From: JBGSWE01 sp049292975
GTDB taxonomy: Bacteria > Patescibacteriota > Saccharimonadia > Saccharimonadales > JACDBH01
Assembly: GCA_049292975.1 (NCBI GenBank)
Contig: JBATRZ010000056.1
Location: forward strand, 1-26,602
Direction of reading: 5' to 3'
Length of the DNA: 26,602 nucleotides
Under the pieces are notes generated by a model. It saw only the letters and a list, made by a program, of their open reading frames with translations. It ran no database searches and was not told the origin of the DNA. A program made the translations under genes and the position numbers. Positions within the stretch are counted from its first letter, which is position 1; every line of letters starts with the position of its first letter. Positions 12,167-21,127 of this stretch are shown here, in pieces.

Positions 12167-15100
12167 TTAATCGGTCAAATCAGCGATAAACTGGCGCATG
12201 CCGGCGGCCGAGGCGGCATAGCCGCTGATGTCGGGCAGCTCGAGTGTTTGGATATGCTGCCAGACGTTTACGACAAGACGTTTGAATTCCGTATATTCGT
12301 CCGCATCAAACTTCAGCTCAAGCGGCGGGGCGCATTCACCCGATGGCAGGGGCTCGATAAACTCCAGGGCGGCTGATTCCACCCTGTATCCCCGGTAAGA
12401 CGCTGATTTCTCTACCAGCAGCGCATAGAAGTACAGCTGCTGCTTGTAGTTAAGGTATTTGGACGTACTGCCCCATTTGATGCTTGGATTGCCTGATTTG
12501 AAGTCGATGATACGCACGGTCTTAGCCTTCTTATCTACTTCCAGCCGGTCGATCTTGCCTGTCAGCCGCGCGCCTTCAAGGACGGCGCCTTCACGCCGGA
12601 AATCGGCTTCTATTTCGGCAGTTCCAGCGATGCGTTTGCCGCATTTACCCAGGAAGTTCCTCAGCGCACGTTGCCCGCGGTCGGCATAGATCTTCTCGTC
12701 ACCGCTATTCAAGCCGCCCCGTTTTAGCGAAGCCATGAAGTAATTGACTGTCTCAGCAGTGCCGGGCTTGGTGCCGGCCTGATGCTCTTTTTGGTAGCGC
12801 TCTAAGGCGCGGTGCAGCGCGTTGCCGTAAATGCTGTCAGGTGTTGGCGCTTCCGGGAATCTGAGCAATGTGTTAAGCAGGAAGTCCTGTGGGCCGGCGT
12901 ACTCTACGTTTGTGAACGTGTTGAGATGTGTCGGGCTCATAACGTAGTGGTTAAGCCGGTCTTGCAACAGGCTGCGCAGTGCAGGCGTGAACGTAGTGTG
13001 CCGCGAGTGCCACAGGGTATCGACATCAGCACGCAGCTGTTCCGCCGCCCGCTGGGTGGTAATGACGTGCTGGTAATGCTCAGGCAGGACACGGGCCAGG
13101 CGTTCATCACCAGCGCCGCTTTCTTGCATGTATTTAACAGGCAGCGTCTTCTTGCCAGATTCTTTAAGCGCATGGCTGGTTGCTATTAGCCCCTGTTTGG
13201 CACGAGTGATGGCGACAAACAGTAAGCGCCGCAAATCATCCTCGCCGCCGCTTTCATGACGCACATAGCGCAAGTTATATGGCAGTAAAATCTTGTTGCC
13301 TGCCCCGCGGGCCGTACCGCCCCACACGTCGTCAGTCATGCACGGCAGATACACGTGATCGTACTCAAGACCCTTTGCCTTGAAAACCGTTGCTAAATGC
13401 ACGGCGGATTCTGCTTGGGCTATCGGGTGGGTGTTAATAAGCGGCTGCCCGGCCTCCTTGTAGGCATAGTACAAGCGCAACAAACCATCGATTGTCAGGC
13501 GTTTGTCTTCCCTGGCCTGCTGGTCCCTAAGCTGGCTGCGTATGACGGTTAAATGTGAAATAGCTTCGTAGAATTGCAGCGAAGATTCCTTGATAGCAGC
13601 TTCAGAAAAATAAAACGCTTTGAGCGGCGACGTATAAGCCATGCCGCCGGTATGGTACGGTTTTGCGCCCGTAATGTAATCTAGTGTTTCCTCCAGACCG
13701 AGTGTATCGGCTTGTCCGGCCAGTGCCAACAGGAACAACACCGGCTGTTTAGTCTGTTTATACTTCAGGGCTACTTCGGCCCACGGCCTACGGACATCAT
13801 TTTCCCGGTCATAGCGGCTCCAGTTTATTTGCCAGATTATTTCGGTTGGAATCTGCCAATAGTCTAAGGACAGCACGCGCGGCAATAACTCGTCCATGAG
13901 CGCCCTGTTATTTGTTTTGGCAGCTACCAGGAACTCGCAGACCAGTAAAATAGCCTGAACCACCGGAGTCTCGAAGATGTTTTCGCGTTTTTCATAGCTC
14001 ACCGGTATGTCGCGAGCATTTAAAAACGGTACCAGGCCTTCCAATATAGCGTGCTTGGGCGCTAAAACGGCAATTTCTGACGCCTCGGCTCCTTGCTTAA
14101 TCTGCTCCGCAATCGTATCGGCGATCCAGCCGAACTCGGCTGCCTGGCTATTGAACTCATGCCGGGCGATGGAGGCTTTGCTTGGCAGACTGTCGCTGGC
14201 GGCAAGAATGTCCTTGCTGACACCCTCTAGATTATGGTGAAGACGCGATTCTATTTGTCCGGCTATGTTGTGCGCCGTATGCAAGATGTCGTGGTGCGAG
14301 CGGTAATTACGCACCAGATTGACGATTGCGACGTCGCGGAAGGCCGCTAAGAATGCCAGCATGTTGCCGATATCAGCACCCTGGAAGGCATATATGCCCT
14401 GGTCGTCGTCGCCTACTGCCATGATATTAGGCCGGCCCTCATGTACCGGATGGTCGGCCAGTAATTTTACCAGCTCAAACTGGGCGGCATTGGTATCCTG
14501 GAATTCGTCGAGCAGGATATATTGATAACGTTCCTGCAGGTTATACTTAAGCTCTGGCTTCTGGTTCAGGGCCTCGATGGTGCGCAGAATCATGTCGTTA
14601 AAGTCATACTGGTTGGTACGCGTCAGGACCTCTTGGTATTGCCGGTAGAGGCGTGCCAGCGAATGCATACGCAGTGCGTTGTCTGGGTCGGCGAAGGTCC
14701 AGCGGTCCTCTTCATCTTTCTTAAGCCACTGGTTCTTCCAGGCGGTTAGCGGTTTGGTGGAGTTATTTGCCTCCGAATCTTGCAGGGCTTGTTGCAGGGT
14801 TTTGGCGGCGTCATGCGCCAGTTTGCTGCCGTCGCTGTTTATAGCGTGCAAAATATCCACGAATAAAGCCTGCGCACCGGCGGCTCGGCGCGGAACCGGT
14901 GTATAGCGGGACATTACATCGCGGATAAGCGGCGACAGGTGCGCGCTAGCCCCGGCATTGGCCGCGGCAATGGCCTCGATATCATCGGGATACAGTTTTG
15001 CCTGCTTAAAGTCAGCTATGGTAGACAGCACGCTCTTTAGGTAATGCCGTGCGCTGCGCAACGGGTCGGTAAACGGCAGCTTGTCTATGATGGCGCTGAT

Positions 15101-15493
15101 TATCTCAAGCTGGCCAAGTTCATTGATTGGCCGCTCCAGACGGGTGTCTTCACCTGTTTCCAGATCTATCGTCTCAAAAAATTCAGGAAACTTCCGGATA
15201 ATGTCGCTGCTGAAACTGTGGTAGGTATTAATCTGCACGTCATAGGCGGCGTCGCCAATCATGCCCGTTAAACGCTCGCGCATATTCAGCGCGGCAGCAT
15301 CGGTAAACGTCAGGCACAGCAGATTCTGGGGCAAGGTGTCCGTAAGGCGCAGAATGTTGGCTACCCGCGCGCTGAGCAGTTGGGTCTTGCCTGTGCCCGG
15401 TCCGGCCAGCACCAGCAGCGGCCCGTCTATGGTATCTACGGCCCGGCGCTGCTCGTCATTGAGCATTTTGTATACGTCCTCAAACGTTTGCAT
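12167..15493 (-). CDS. UvrD-family helicase with C-terminal PD-(D/E)XK nuclease
   Basis: From the ATG at 15493 the protein has 1108 residues. This start is chosen because a TACAAT -10 lies six bases upstream; the ATG at 15529 would lie upstream of that promoter. Helicase motifs are GPGTGKTQLL (31-40), DEFQDT (329-334), GDDDQGIYAFQGA (361-373), a VRNYRS segment, ATVFKAKGLEYD and LLFVAITRAK. The last 250 residues carry a RecB-like nuclease: GKIDRLEV, then RIIDFKSG with catalytic Asp and Lys, and a YKQQLYFYA segment. This architecture is that of AddA/AdnA-type enzymes that process DNA ends for recombination. A partner subunit is not in the window, so it may act alone or with a distant gene. Confidence 0.9.
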   Translation of the reverse strand: MQTFEDVYKMLNDEQRRAVDTIDGPLLVLAGPGTGKTQLLSARVANILRLTDTLPQNLLCLTFTDAAALNMRERLTGMIGDAAYDVQINTYHSFSSDIIRKFPEFFETIDLETGEDTRLERPINELGQLEIISAIIDKLPFTDPLRSARHYLKSVLSTIADFKQAKLYPDDIEAIAAANAGASAHLSPLIRDVMSRYTPVPRRAAGAQALFVDILHAINSDGSKLAHDAAKTLQQALQDSEANNSTKPLTAWKNQWLKKDEEDRWTFADPDNALRMHSLARLYRQYQEVLTRTNQYDFNDMILRTIEALNQKPELKYNLQERYQYILLDEFQDTNAAQFELVKLLADHPVHEGRPNIMAVGDDDQGIYAFQGADIGNMLAFLAAFRDVAIVNLVRNYRSHHDILHTAHNIAGQIESRLHHNLEGVSKDILAASDSLPSKASIARHEFNSQAAEFGWIADTIAEQIKQGAEASEIAVLAPKHAILEGLVPFLNARDIPVSYEKRENIFETPVVQAILLVCEFLVAAKTNNRALMDELLPRVLSLDYWQIPTEIIWQINWSRYDRENDVRRPWAEVALKYKQTKQPVLFLLALAGQADTLGLEETLDYITGAKPYHTGGMAYTSPLKAFYFSEAAIKESSLQFYEAISHLTVIRSQLRDQQAREDKRLTIDGLLRLYYAYKEAGQPLINTHPIAQAESAVHLATVFKAKGLEYDHVYLPCMTDDVWGGTARGAGNKILLPYNLRYVRHESGGEDDLRRLLFVAITRAKQGLIATSHALKESGKKTLPVKYMQESGAGDERLARVLPEHYQHVITTQRAAEQLRADVDTLWHSRHTTFTPALRSLLQDRLNHYVMSPTHLNTFTNVEYAGPQDFLLNTLLRFPEAPTPDSIYGNALHRALERYQKEHQAGTKPGTAETVNYFMASLKRGGLNSGDEKIYADRGQRALRNFLGKCGKRIAGTAEIEADFRREGAVLEGARLTGKIDRLEVDKKAKTVRIIDFKSGNPSIKWGSTSKYLNYKQQLYFYALLVEKSASYRGYRVESAALEFIEPLPSGECAPPLELKFDADEYTEFKRLVVNVWQHIQTLELPDISGYAASAAGMRQFIADLTD

Positions 15494-15499
15494 GCGTTT

Positions 15500-15505
15500 A
15501 TTGTA
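15500..15505 (-). promoter_or_regulatory. -10 element of the helicase-nuclease gene (leaderless)
   Basis: Minus-strand TACAAT with six bases to the ATG at 15493. The same hexamer and spacing occur before the gene at 24678. The -35 region is weak. It is divergent from the promoter at 15539-15566. Confidence 0.45.
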
Positions 15506-15538
15506 CCTGTTATACAGATCCGCTGCCACTGCTGAATC

Positions 15539-15566
15539 TTGAGTAAAACTTACAACATGTTATAAT
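15539..15566 (+). promoter_or_regulatory. Promoter with leaderless start
   Basis: TTGAGT (15539-15544), 16-base spacer, consensus TATAAT (15561-15566) preceded by TGT. The ATG at 15574 follows seven bases later, so the transcript begins at the start codon. Confidence 0.65.
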
Positions 15567-15573
15567 ATGTTAA

Positions 15574-16674
15574 ATGACCGAATCTGCAAGCTGGCCTGGC
15601 CCCGAGAGGTGGACCGATGGAGATTACATTACCTCGATGTTCGAAGACGCCCGCGACTTAGCATCGCGTATGGATGCCCTGTCAGTACCGGTGCGGGAGG
15701 CTGATTTGGATGACGACTTTGAGGCCGGCATGGAAGCCCTGGCAGGCATAGCAGAACTCTACACCGGCTATCAGTTTACCTTCGAAGGCACGGGCCTTGG
15801 GCCGGTCTGGGACCAGCTTGGCAGGCCGTTCACAGCCTACGGCCAATTTGCCGGCGGCAGCGGTGTGTTTGACGGTTTTCATCTGTACGATGCCTCTGTG
15901 ACTGATCATATTAATGCCCAGCATGTCAGTGAACCGGCCGACGTGACGCTGGCAAATCTGGAAGACCCAGAAGATTTTTACGATAACTACCGCAGGCTTC
16001 AAGAAACCCTGGACACGCCGCCGGAGGGTCTGCGCCTGTGCGCACGTTTTGTTGCCGGCGTTCAGTCTGGTGACCTTGAAGTAGCCGGCCCTGCCTTCCG
16101 TACAAAGGAGATAAGGGTTGTGTACATGATGGATGCCGCTAGCTTGCACGTTACCACCGCCGAGCCTATTGAGCTCAAGGCCGACCCTTCCACTTACCTT
16201 CAAGATCTGCACTGCGCGGCCGCCGAGTACGAGCTATTGCTAAACCGCGAAACGTTCCGCAACCGTCCTGCAGCCGGCCAGGCGCGCTTGCTGGGTGACT
16301 ACCTGAACCGGAGCAAGGGCGAACTATTCTCGGCCGACTTTGATGTTGAGCTTAGCGCTGCAACCGTATTAGCGAACCTGCAGACGCCGGACGGATTGAG
16401 CCTGGGACGCTATGACCTGCAATATGGCGGTGAAAATTTTTGGGCGCGCGTAGCAGGCATAGACGTACTGGAGCGCATCGGCATTGATGACGGCCTGCCG
16501 CTTGGGCCACAGGCACCTGCCGTGGGTCCGGAGTCAGGCTTTTGCATGGTTGTTGAAATTAGTGACGAGGTCCGTGATAGCCTGGGCTTGCAATCCAATA
16601 TAGTCTGGGTGCCGGTGAGACAGCCTGGCCTTAAAGCAAACTTCTACCCGCGCGACACCGCCTACTGGTTTTAA
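15574..16674 (+). CDS. Unrecognised acidic protein (366 aa) upstream of the PafA/Dop-like gene
   Basis: I do not recognise it. It is a soluble, acidic protein without signal peptide, membrane helix or obvious metal motif. Two similar segments, VTLANLEDPEDFYDNYR near residue 130 and TVLANLQTPDGLSLGRYD near residue 270, may mark an internal duplication, though the match is weak. The start is fixed by a consensus promoter seven bases upstream. It lies 39 bases before the PafA/Dop-like gene on the same strand, but that gene has its own promoter, so the functional link is only positional. Confidence 0.75.
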   Translation: MTESASWPGPERWTDGDYITSMFEDARDLASRMDALSVPVREADLDDDFEAGMEALAGIAELYTGYQFTFEGTGLGPVWDQLGRPFTAYGQFAGGSGVFDGFHLYDASVTDHINAQHVSEPADVTLANLEDPEDFYDNYRRLQETLDTPPEGLRLCARFVAGVQSGDLEVAGPAFRTKEIRVVYMMDAASLHVTTAEPIELKADPSTYLQDLHCAAAEYELLLNRETFRNRPAAGQARLLGDYLNRSKGELFSADFDVELSAATVLANLQTPDGLSLGRYDLQYGGENFWARVAGIDVLERIGIDDGLPLGPQAPAVGPESGFCMVVEISDEVRDSLGLQSNIVWVPVRQPGLKANFYPRDTAYWF

Positions 16675-16678
16675 TCTG

Positions 16679-16707
16679 TTTACGTATCGGCCAGGTTATT
16701 TTATAAT
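16679..16707 (+). promoter_or_regulatory. Promoter of the PafA/Dop-like gene (leaderless)
   Basis: TTTACG (16679-16684), a 17-base spacer and consensus TATAAT (16702-16707), six bases before the ATG at 16714. There is no ribosome-binding site. Confidence 0.6.
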
Positions 16708-16713
16708 CTTACC

Positions 16714-18240
16714 ATGTCGTATTCAGGAGACGGGGAGTCTACGCTCTACCCCTCTGTCTTTGGTAATGAGCAGGAAAAAAGCGTAACTATCGAGCGCGTT
16801 ATCGAAGTTCCAGATCCTTTGTTGGAAGGACTAACAAGGGTGCGCCGGGTAATGACCGAGCCAGAAGACGTCGCAGAGTTCCGTCCTGCCGAGCTGGACG
16901 CAGGCTTTGAGTATTTGCCTAATGGTTTTCGTATTTATGATGCAATGCACCGCATCCAGGGAGAACAATTCGGTGAATCCCAGAAGATCGAAATCGCTAC
17001 GCCCGAGTGCTTGAATCCGCGCGAGCTGGCAACGGTGATGCGTACCGGCGAGCTGATGTTGCAGCGCGGCATCGAACAGTACATAAATACGCACCGAAGC
17101 AGCTTAACGCAGGTAGATGCCGTGCGCGTACAGGCACGGGTTATAGACAGTGCGGGCAACAGCTGGGGCTGTCATGACAACTATGGCTTCTTGCCCGATT
17201 TATACAAACGGCTGAAGGGATATAATTTTGACACATTCCTAATAAATCATCTTATATCGCGCCACTTTGTGACGGGTGCCGGACACATGGACCCGGACGG
17301 CACCTACCACTTCGCACAGAAGCCGGTTTTAACAGGCGAGGTTCAGGCTGATGGTTTTAACGCGCGCTACTTGACTACAAAGGACGATACGCATAATGGC
17401 GAGGGGCTGGTACGCGTAGAGGTGGGGTCATCGGACGTAAATATATCGGACTGGGCCGCACAGATGCGCATCGGTTCGGTGGCCTTGCTGGCTGCAGTGG
17501 TTGCAAGCGGCAGCGGCCAGGAGTTGCGCAAACATTTCAGCGTCTATGACATTGATGATCAGGATGACGTGATTGATGCCAGCCGCATGCATAATGACAC
17601 TGGCTGTGCAGGGGGCAACCGTCAGCGCCAGATGGTGGAGTTCGAGGCGGCTTTAGCGCGCACCTTCCTGGAAAAACTCGGAGCGGATGCGCCCGGCCAG
17701 TATGTGCACTTGGCCAAAGAGCTGCTTAAGTACTGCCAGGATTACCGCGATGTAGTCAGCGGCGTGCAACCGCTTCAGAACATTGGCGATCGTGCAGATT
17801 GGGCGGCCAAGCTGTTTGTCATAAAAAGCCGCATGGCACGGTCGCGTGAAGCTAGCGAAGGGCGTGAGATGGGAGACATGAAATCCATGCGCGATGACCT
17901 AGAATATGACTTTGTGGGCGTAAGACCCAAGCATGAAAGCGGCTGTTTTTATGAATACGGCCGCGGCCATAAGCTGCGCGAGCGCGGTGTTTTCCGTGAC
18001 ACGGTTTTGGCGCGCGAGATAGTGCGCTATTACCGCACGCCGCCCGCCTCACGCGCACAGGCGCGCGGCAGCCTAATAGAACAGATCCGCGCCTCGGGCA
18101 AGACGATAAAGCAGGTTGGCTGGGGCTTCGTGTCATACCGGCACCGCAATCATCGTGATGCGCACGTTACTTTGCCCTATGGGCAAAATGCTGCTATGCC
18201 GGCGGGCAGCGAGAAGATTAGCGCCGGCAGTAATAAATAA
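16714..18240 (+). CDS. PafA/Dop family protein (Pup ligase/depupylase-like)
   Basis: A 508-residue protein with the landmarks of the PafA/Dop carboxylate-amine ligase fold. The N-terminal nucleotide-site G-x-E-x-E appears as GNEQE (17-21). LPNGFRIYDAMH with D76, then IEIATPEC, mirrors the family's NGARxYVD...YxTPEC; D76 would be the catalytic aspartate if one residue is missing in the loop. SWGCHDNYGF (150-159) matches the family's GCHENY segment. FVTGAGHM (185-192) and the stretch around THNGEG and VEVGSSDVNIS follow in order. The family attaches or removes the small protein Pup and is typical of Actinobacteria. No Pup, proteasome or Mpa/ARC gene is in this window. Ligase and depupylase cannot be told apart from sequence alone here. 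Confidence 0.8.
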   Translation: MSYSGDGESTLYPSVFGNEQEKSVTIERVIEVPDPLLEGLTRVRRVMTEPEDVAEFRPAELDAGFEYLPNGFRIYDAMHRIQGEQFGESQKIEIATPECLNPRELATVMRTGELMLQRGIEQYINTHRSSLTQVDAVRVQARVIDSAGNSWGCHDNYGFLPDLYKRLKGYNFDTFLINHLISRHFVTGAGHMDPDGTYHFAQKPVLTGEVQADGFNARYLTTKDDTHNGEGLVRVEVGSSDVNISDWAAQMRIGSVALLAAVVASGSGQELRKHFSVYDIDDQDDVIDASRMHNDTGCAGGNRQRQMVEFEAALARTFLEKLGADAPGQYVHLAKELLKYCQDYRDVVSGVQPLQNIGDRADWAAKLFVIKSRMARSREASEGREMGDMKSMRDDLEYDFVGVRPKHESGCFYEYGRGHKLRERGVFRDTVLAREIVRYYRTPPASRAQARGSLIEQIRASGKTIKQVGWGFVSYRHRNHRDAHVTLPYGQNAAMPAGSEKISAGSNK

Positions 18241-18254
18241 CCGGTATACTTTGG

Positions 18255-19718
18255 CTAATTAAAGCTGCCGGTCGTGCTTGAAACGATACGGCTTACGCCC
18301 AATGGTACGGTTGCTAGGAATAGCTGGTGCTCAGGATAATCCCTGCCGGCAGCCATATCGGCGCGCGGCCGTCCTATTTCGACATAGCCCGACAAGCTGA
18401 TACCTTGGTATCTCGCCTTACCATTCCCGTCGTCTATTTCGCTTAGACCGCAATCGACGTAGTGGAAATCTACCAGGTCATCCTCGTCAGTTTCTATTAT
18501 CTCGTAGCCGCCGGTCGCTTTGTTGAAATGTAGAAAATACGGTATGTGCATAGTCAGGCGGTTGCGTCCAGTTGTTACGAACAGGGACTGTTCTGTCACG
18601 GCCGAATCAATATCATCATCAATCATGCCAGACTGCAATTGATAAGTTGCCTCGAACTCACCGCGGAAGGTTGTGCAGGAAGTTATGGCCTGCTGCAAAA
18701 ACGTGGTTTGATTCCCGTTTTCGCCGCCGCCAGACCGCAAAAACAGCCGGAAATACAGCGATGCCGCATCCAGGGACGATACCAGCAGATTGTCTGCATC
18801 GCCATATGCATGCTCTTGCGTGATGACACTTGCGTCTGCTGATTCCAAAGCTTCCAGCTGCAACAGGCCGTTGTCTAAGAGCGCCGAGGCCAGTTGTGTG
18901 CTTAGATACTCCACAGCCTGCTTGGTGGGTGCTGCGGCGTCTTCGTATATATCTAGTCCATAGCGGCCGGAGTCCAGCTGCAACATTTCGGGTTCGCCCT
19001 CACCCTCTGCCGGCATGATAAAAGCCGTGCATTGTCCCGATGCAGGCTCGTACAGCTCTATCTCAAACTCGGGGTAAGGATCGTCTTCTGCCTCACCGGC
19101 GATCGGTCTGTAGCCGGTGACCTCCAAATTACCGCGGCCATCTATAATGGCGGAGTAGTTGCGTACAACTACGTGCTCGGCATTTTCCAGGCGGTTACGC
19201 ATAGCCTGTGCAATAGCGTTGCCTAGCCGTTCCTGCAGCTCGGCACTGGGCATTTCGGGCGCCGCGGCGGCCGCAGCCAGCTGCTTGAAGTAAGCCAGCA
19301 CCATAGTTTCGTGGCGGTTGAGCTCTTCCTCTATCATGATAGTGCGGCAGATGTCACCTATCTCGCAGCGTGCTCTGTAGCTCTCCAGCTCGATCCTGTC
19401 TATGCCGCCGCAGATGTAACCCTCGATTACCTGGCCGTCAGGTGCAAAGCTGTACTCGAGCAGCATGTCACTTGCAGCCTCATCTTCTTCTTGCCCGAAG
19501 ATAAAGATCCTTGATATTGTCAGGGGTTCATCATCTTCATTGGAGGTGCGGGTATTGAAGACCACACGGCCATAGGCGCACTGGTATTCATACGTAGACA
19601 CCAGCACTTCATTACCACATTCCAGCGCCGAACGGGCCAATTCGCTTAAAACGCGAATGGCGTCATCGTCTGCAGCCTCATAGGCGTCGCCATATGGCGG
19701 GCGGTTCTCCATGCTCAT
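18255..19718 (-). CDS. Unrecognised acidic protein (487 aa), convergent with the PafA/Dop-like gene
   Basis: Not recognised. It is a very acidic soluble protein, rich in Asp, Glu and Ala, with an alanine run near residue 150 (AAAAAAPE) and many beta-like stretches; no signal peptide or membrane helix is seen. The ATG at 19718 is supported by a minus-strand -10 element eight bases upstream; a second ATG two codons later is possible. It ends 15 bases from the PafA/Dop-like gene. The acidic composition and length recall the protein at 15574, but I see no alignable similarity. Confidence 0.75.
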   Translation of the reverse strand: MSMENRPPYGDAYEAADDDAIRVLSELARSALECGNEVLVSTYEYQCAYGRVVFNTRTSNEDDEPLTISRIFIFGQEEDEAASDMLLEYSFAPDGQVIEGYICGGIDRIELESYRARCEIGDICRTIMIEEELNRHETMVLAYFKQLAAAAAAPEMPSAELQERLGNAIAQAMRNRLENAEHVVVRNYSAIIDGRGNLEVTGYRPIAGEAEDDPYPEFEIELYEPASGQCTAFIMPAEGEGEPEMLQLDSGRYGLDIYEDAAAPTKQAVEYLSTQLASALLDNGLLQLEALESADASVITQEHAYGDADNLLVSSLDAASLYFRLFLRSGGGENGNQTTFLQQAITSCTTFRGEFEATYQLQSGMIDDDIDSAVTEQSLFVTTGRNRLTMHIPYFLHFNKATGGYEIIETDEDDLVDFHYVDCGLSEIDDGNGKARYQGISLSGYVEIGRPRADMAAGRDYPEHQLFLATVPLGVSRIVSSTTGSFN

Positions 19719-19726
19719 TTGCGGCT

Positions 19727-19735
19727 AGTTTACCA
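19727..19735 (-). promoter_or_regulatory. Extended -10 promoter, leaderless start
   Basis: On the minus strand TGG then TAAACT (19727-19732), eight bases before the ATG at 19718. A TTGTGC-like -35, the same hexamer as upstream of the atp operon, lies about 19 bases further upstream. Confidence 0.5.
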
Positions 19736-19891
19736 GATTGCCCGAGGTTATGCACAAGCTTAATTACAAGCATGCGGCTAACGCAAAATAGAATTACACG
19801 GCAATGGTATTAGTTCTAACCCGCCAGCGCTGTTTAATTGGTGCACTATCCCCTGTTATCTTAATAGATTCTATATTTAGCGGCCGTAAAC

Positions 19892-19900
19892 TGCTAGTAT
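19892..19900 (+). promoter_or_regulatory. Extended -10 element before queA
   Basis: TGC then TAGTAT (19895-19900), nine bases before the queA ATG at 19910, giving a leader of at most a few bases. The rest of the 190-base divergent intergenic region (19719-19909) shows no other feature. Confidence 0.4.
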
Positions 19901-19909
19901 AGGTGGCTG

Positions 19910-20920
19910 ATGTATGACTTTGATTTGCCGGCTGAACTGGTTGCCCAAGTCCCCGCCCGTCCGCGCGATCACGCGCGGTTGTTAGTGTATGCCTTGGCAG
20001 AAGGTTCTATCACCGATAGTGTCTTTTACAAGCTGGACAGATTTTTGCCCGTTACGGCTACCCTTGCTGCCAATAATTCAAAAGTAGAAACTTGCCGCTG
20101 GCTGTTTGATGACGGCAAGACAGAAGTGTTTGTGCTGGAAAAAACCGATACCCGCAGTTTGCGGGCCATGGTACGGCCTGGGCGCAAGTTCAGAGCGGGT
20201 ACAAAGCTGCAATTGACTGAATGGCTAGAGGCGGAAGTGTTGGCGATAGATCACGACGGCATCAGAACGCTGCGGCTAAACCTGCCGCATGACGATGCGC
20301 GGCTGCAGGCGTACGAGCATGTACCGCTGCCGCCTTATATTACACAAGATGATTCGCTGGCGGGCGAGTATCAGACCGTCTATGCCAAACCGCCTGGCAG
20401 CCTGGCGGCACCTACGGCCGGCTTGCACTTTACACCCAAGCTGCTAGCCAAGCTAAAGCAATCACACGGATTTGCCGAAATAACTTTGCACGTAGGACTT
20501 GGTACTTTTGCCAAACCATCGCCCGGGAATATAGCTGCGGGGCGCCTGCATGCCGAACAATACAGTCTGGATGGCAGAGCGGCCCGGACGCTGAATGCCG
20601 CAAGCCATATCACGGCTATCGGCACAACCACCATCCGTACGCTTGAATCGGTACGGCGTAAAGCCGATAAATTTGCGGCCGGTTCAGGCGAAACCGATAT
20701 ATTCATACGCCCGGGTTACCGCTTTATGGCAGCAGACAGTATCATTACCAACTTTCACCTGCCCAATACATCCTTGCTAATGCTAATCGCAGCTTTTATC
20801 GCCGATAAAAAGGGGCTGGATGAAACGGCCGCGGCGGCGGAGCTGAAGCGCATTTACGGTTATGCAATCGCCCAAAAGTACCGCTTTTACAGCTTTGGCG
20901 ATGCCATGCTGCTTGTCTAA
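19910..20920 (+). CDS. queA: tRNA preQ1(34) S-adenosylmethionine ribosyltransferase-isomerase QueA
   Basis: A 336-residue enzyme that transfers and rearranges the ribosyl part of S-adenosylmethionine onto preQ1 at tRNA position 34, giving epoxyqueuosine. The N-terminus YDFDLPAELVAQVP and the core LAAPTAGLHFTPKLL (165-179), VGLGTFAKP, GTTTIRTLES and FHLPNTSLLMLIAAF are all family signatures; length is normal. No other queuosine gene is near. It is a monocistronic gene with a probably near-leaderless start. The 207 bases after it hold only a candidate minus-strand small RNA. Confidence 0.95.
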   Translation: MYDFDLPAELVAQVPARPRDHARLLVYALAEGSITDSVFYKLDRFLPVTATLAANNSKVETCRWLFDDGKTEVFVLEKTDTRSLRAMVRPGRKFRAGTKLQLTEWLEAEVLAIDHDGIRTLRLNLPHDDARLQAYEHVPLPPYITQDDSLAGEYQTVYAKPPGSLAAPTAGLHFTPKLLAKLKQSHGFAEITLHVGLGTFAKPSPGNIAAGRLHAEQYSLDGRAARTLNAASHITAIGTTTIRTLESVRRKADKFAAGSGETDIFIRPGYRFMAADSIITNFHLPNTSLLMLIAAFIADKKGLDETAAAAELKRIYGYAIAQKYRFYSFGDAMLLV

Positions 20921-20932
20921 TCCTGTATACCG

Positions 20933-21020
20933 AAAAAAGACCCCTGGCGTGTGTCTCAGACTCTAAATATAACCAGCTAAGCCCAACCGGAGAAAATCAC
21001 TATATCTATACATTATACCA
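20933..21020 (-). ncRNA. Candidate small RNA (promoter and U-run only)
   Basis: On the minus strand TGG-TATAAT (21012-21020) is a strong extended -10. Transcription from about 21005 would run leftwards for roughly 70 bases to a T-run at 20935-20940 preceded by a weak AGAC/GTCT stem. No known RNA family is recognised. A TTGACA at 21025-21030 is only seven bases from the -10 and cannot be its -35. Confidence 0.25.
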
Positions 21021-21127
21021 CACTTGTCAATAGTTTGTGTCTTTTGGTCTCTTGGTAGCCCTAAAAGCACGCGCTGTCTGGCTAGTTTATAAGCAGCTAC
21101 AGCTAAAAATTAAAAAATCCAATCGGG

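Noticed and set aside
12143..15542. Open frames on the plus strand opposite the helicase-nuclease gene
   Set aside because: They are shadows of a long, motif-complete gene and have no ribosome-binding sites or known domains.
21012..21030. TTGACA plus TATAAT on the minus strand as a full promoter
   Set aside because: The spacer is only seven bases; only the extended -10 can be considered.
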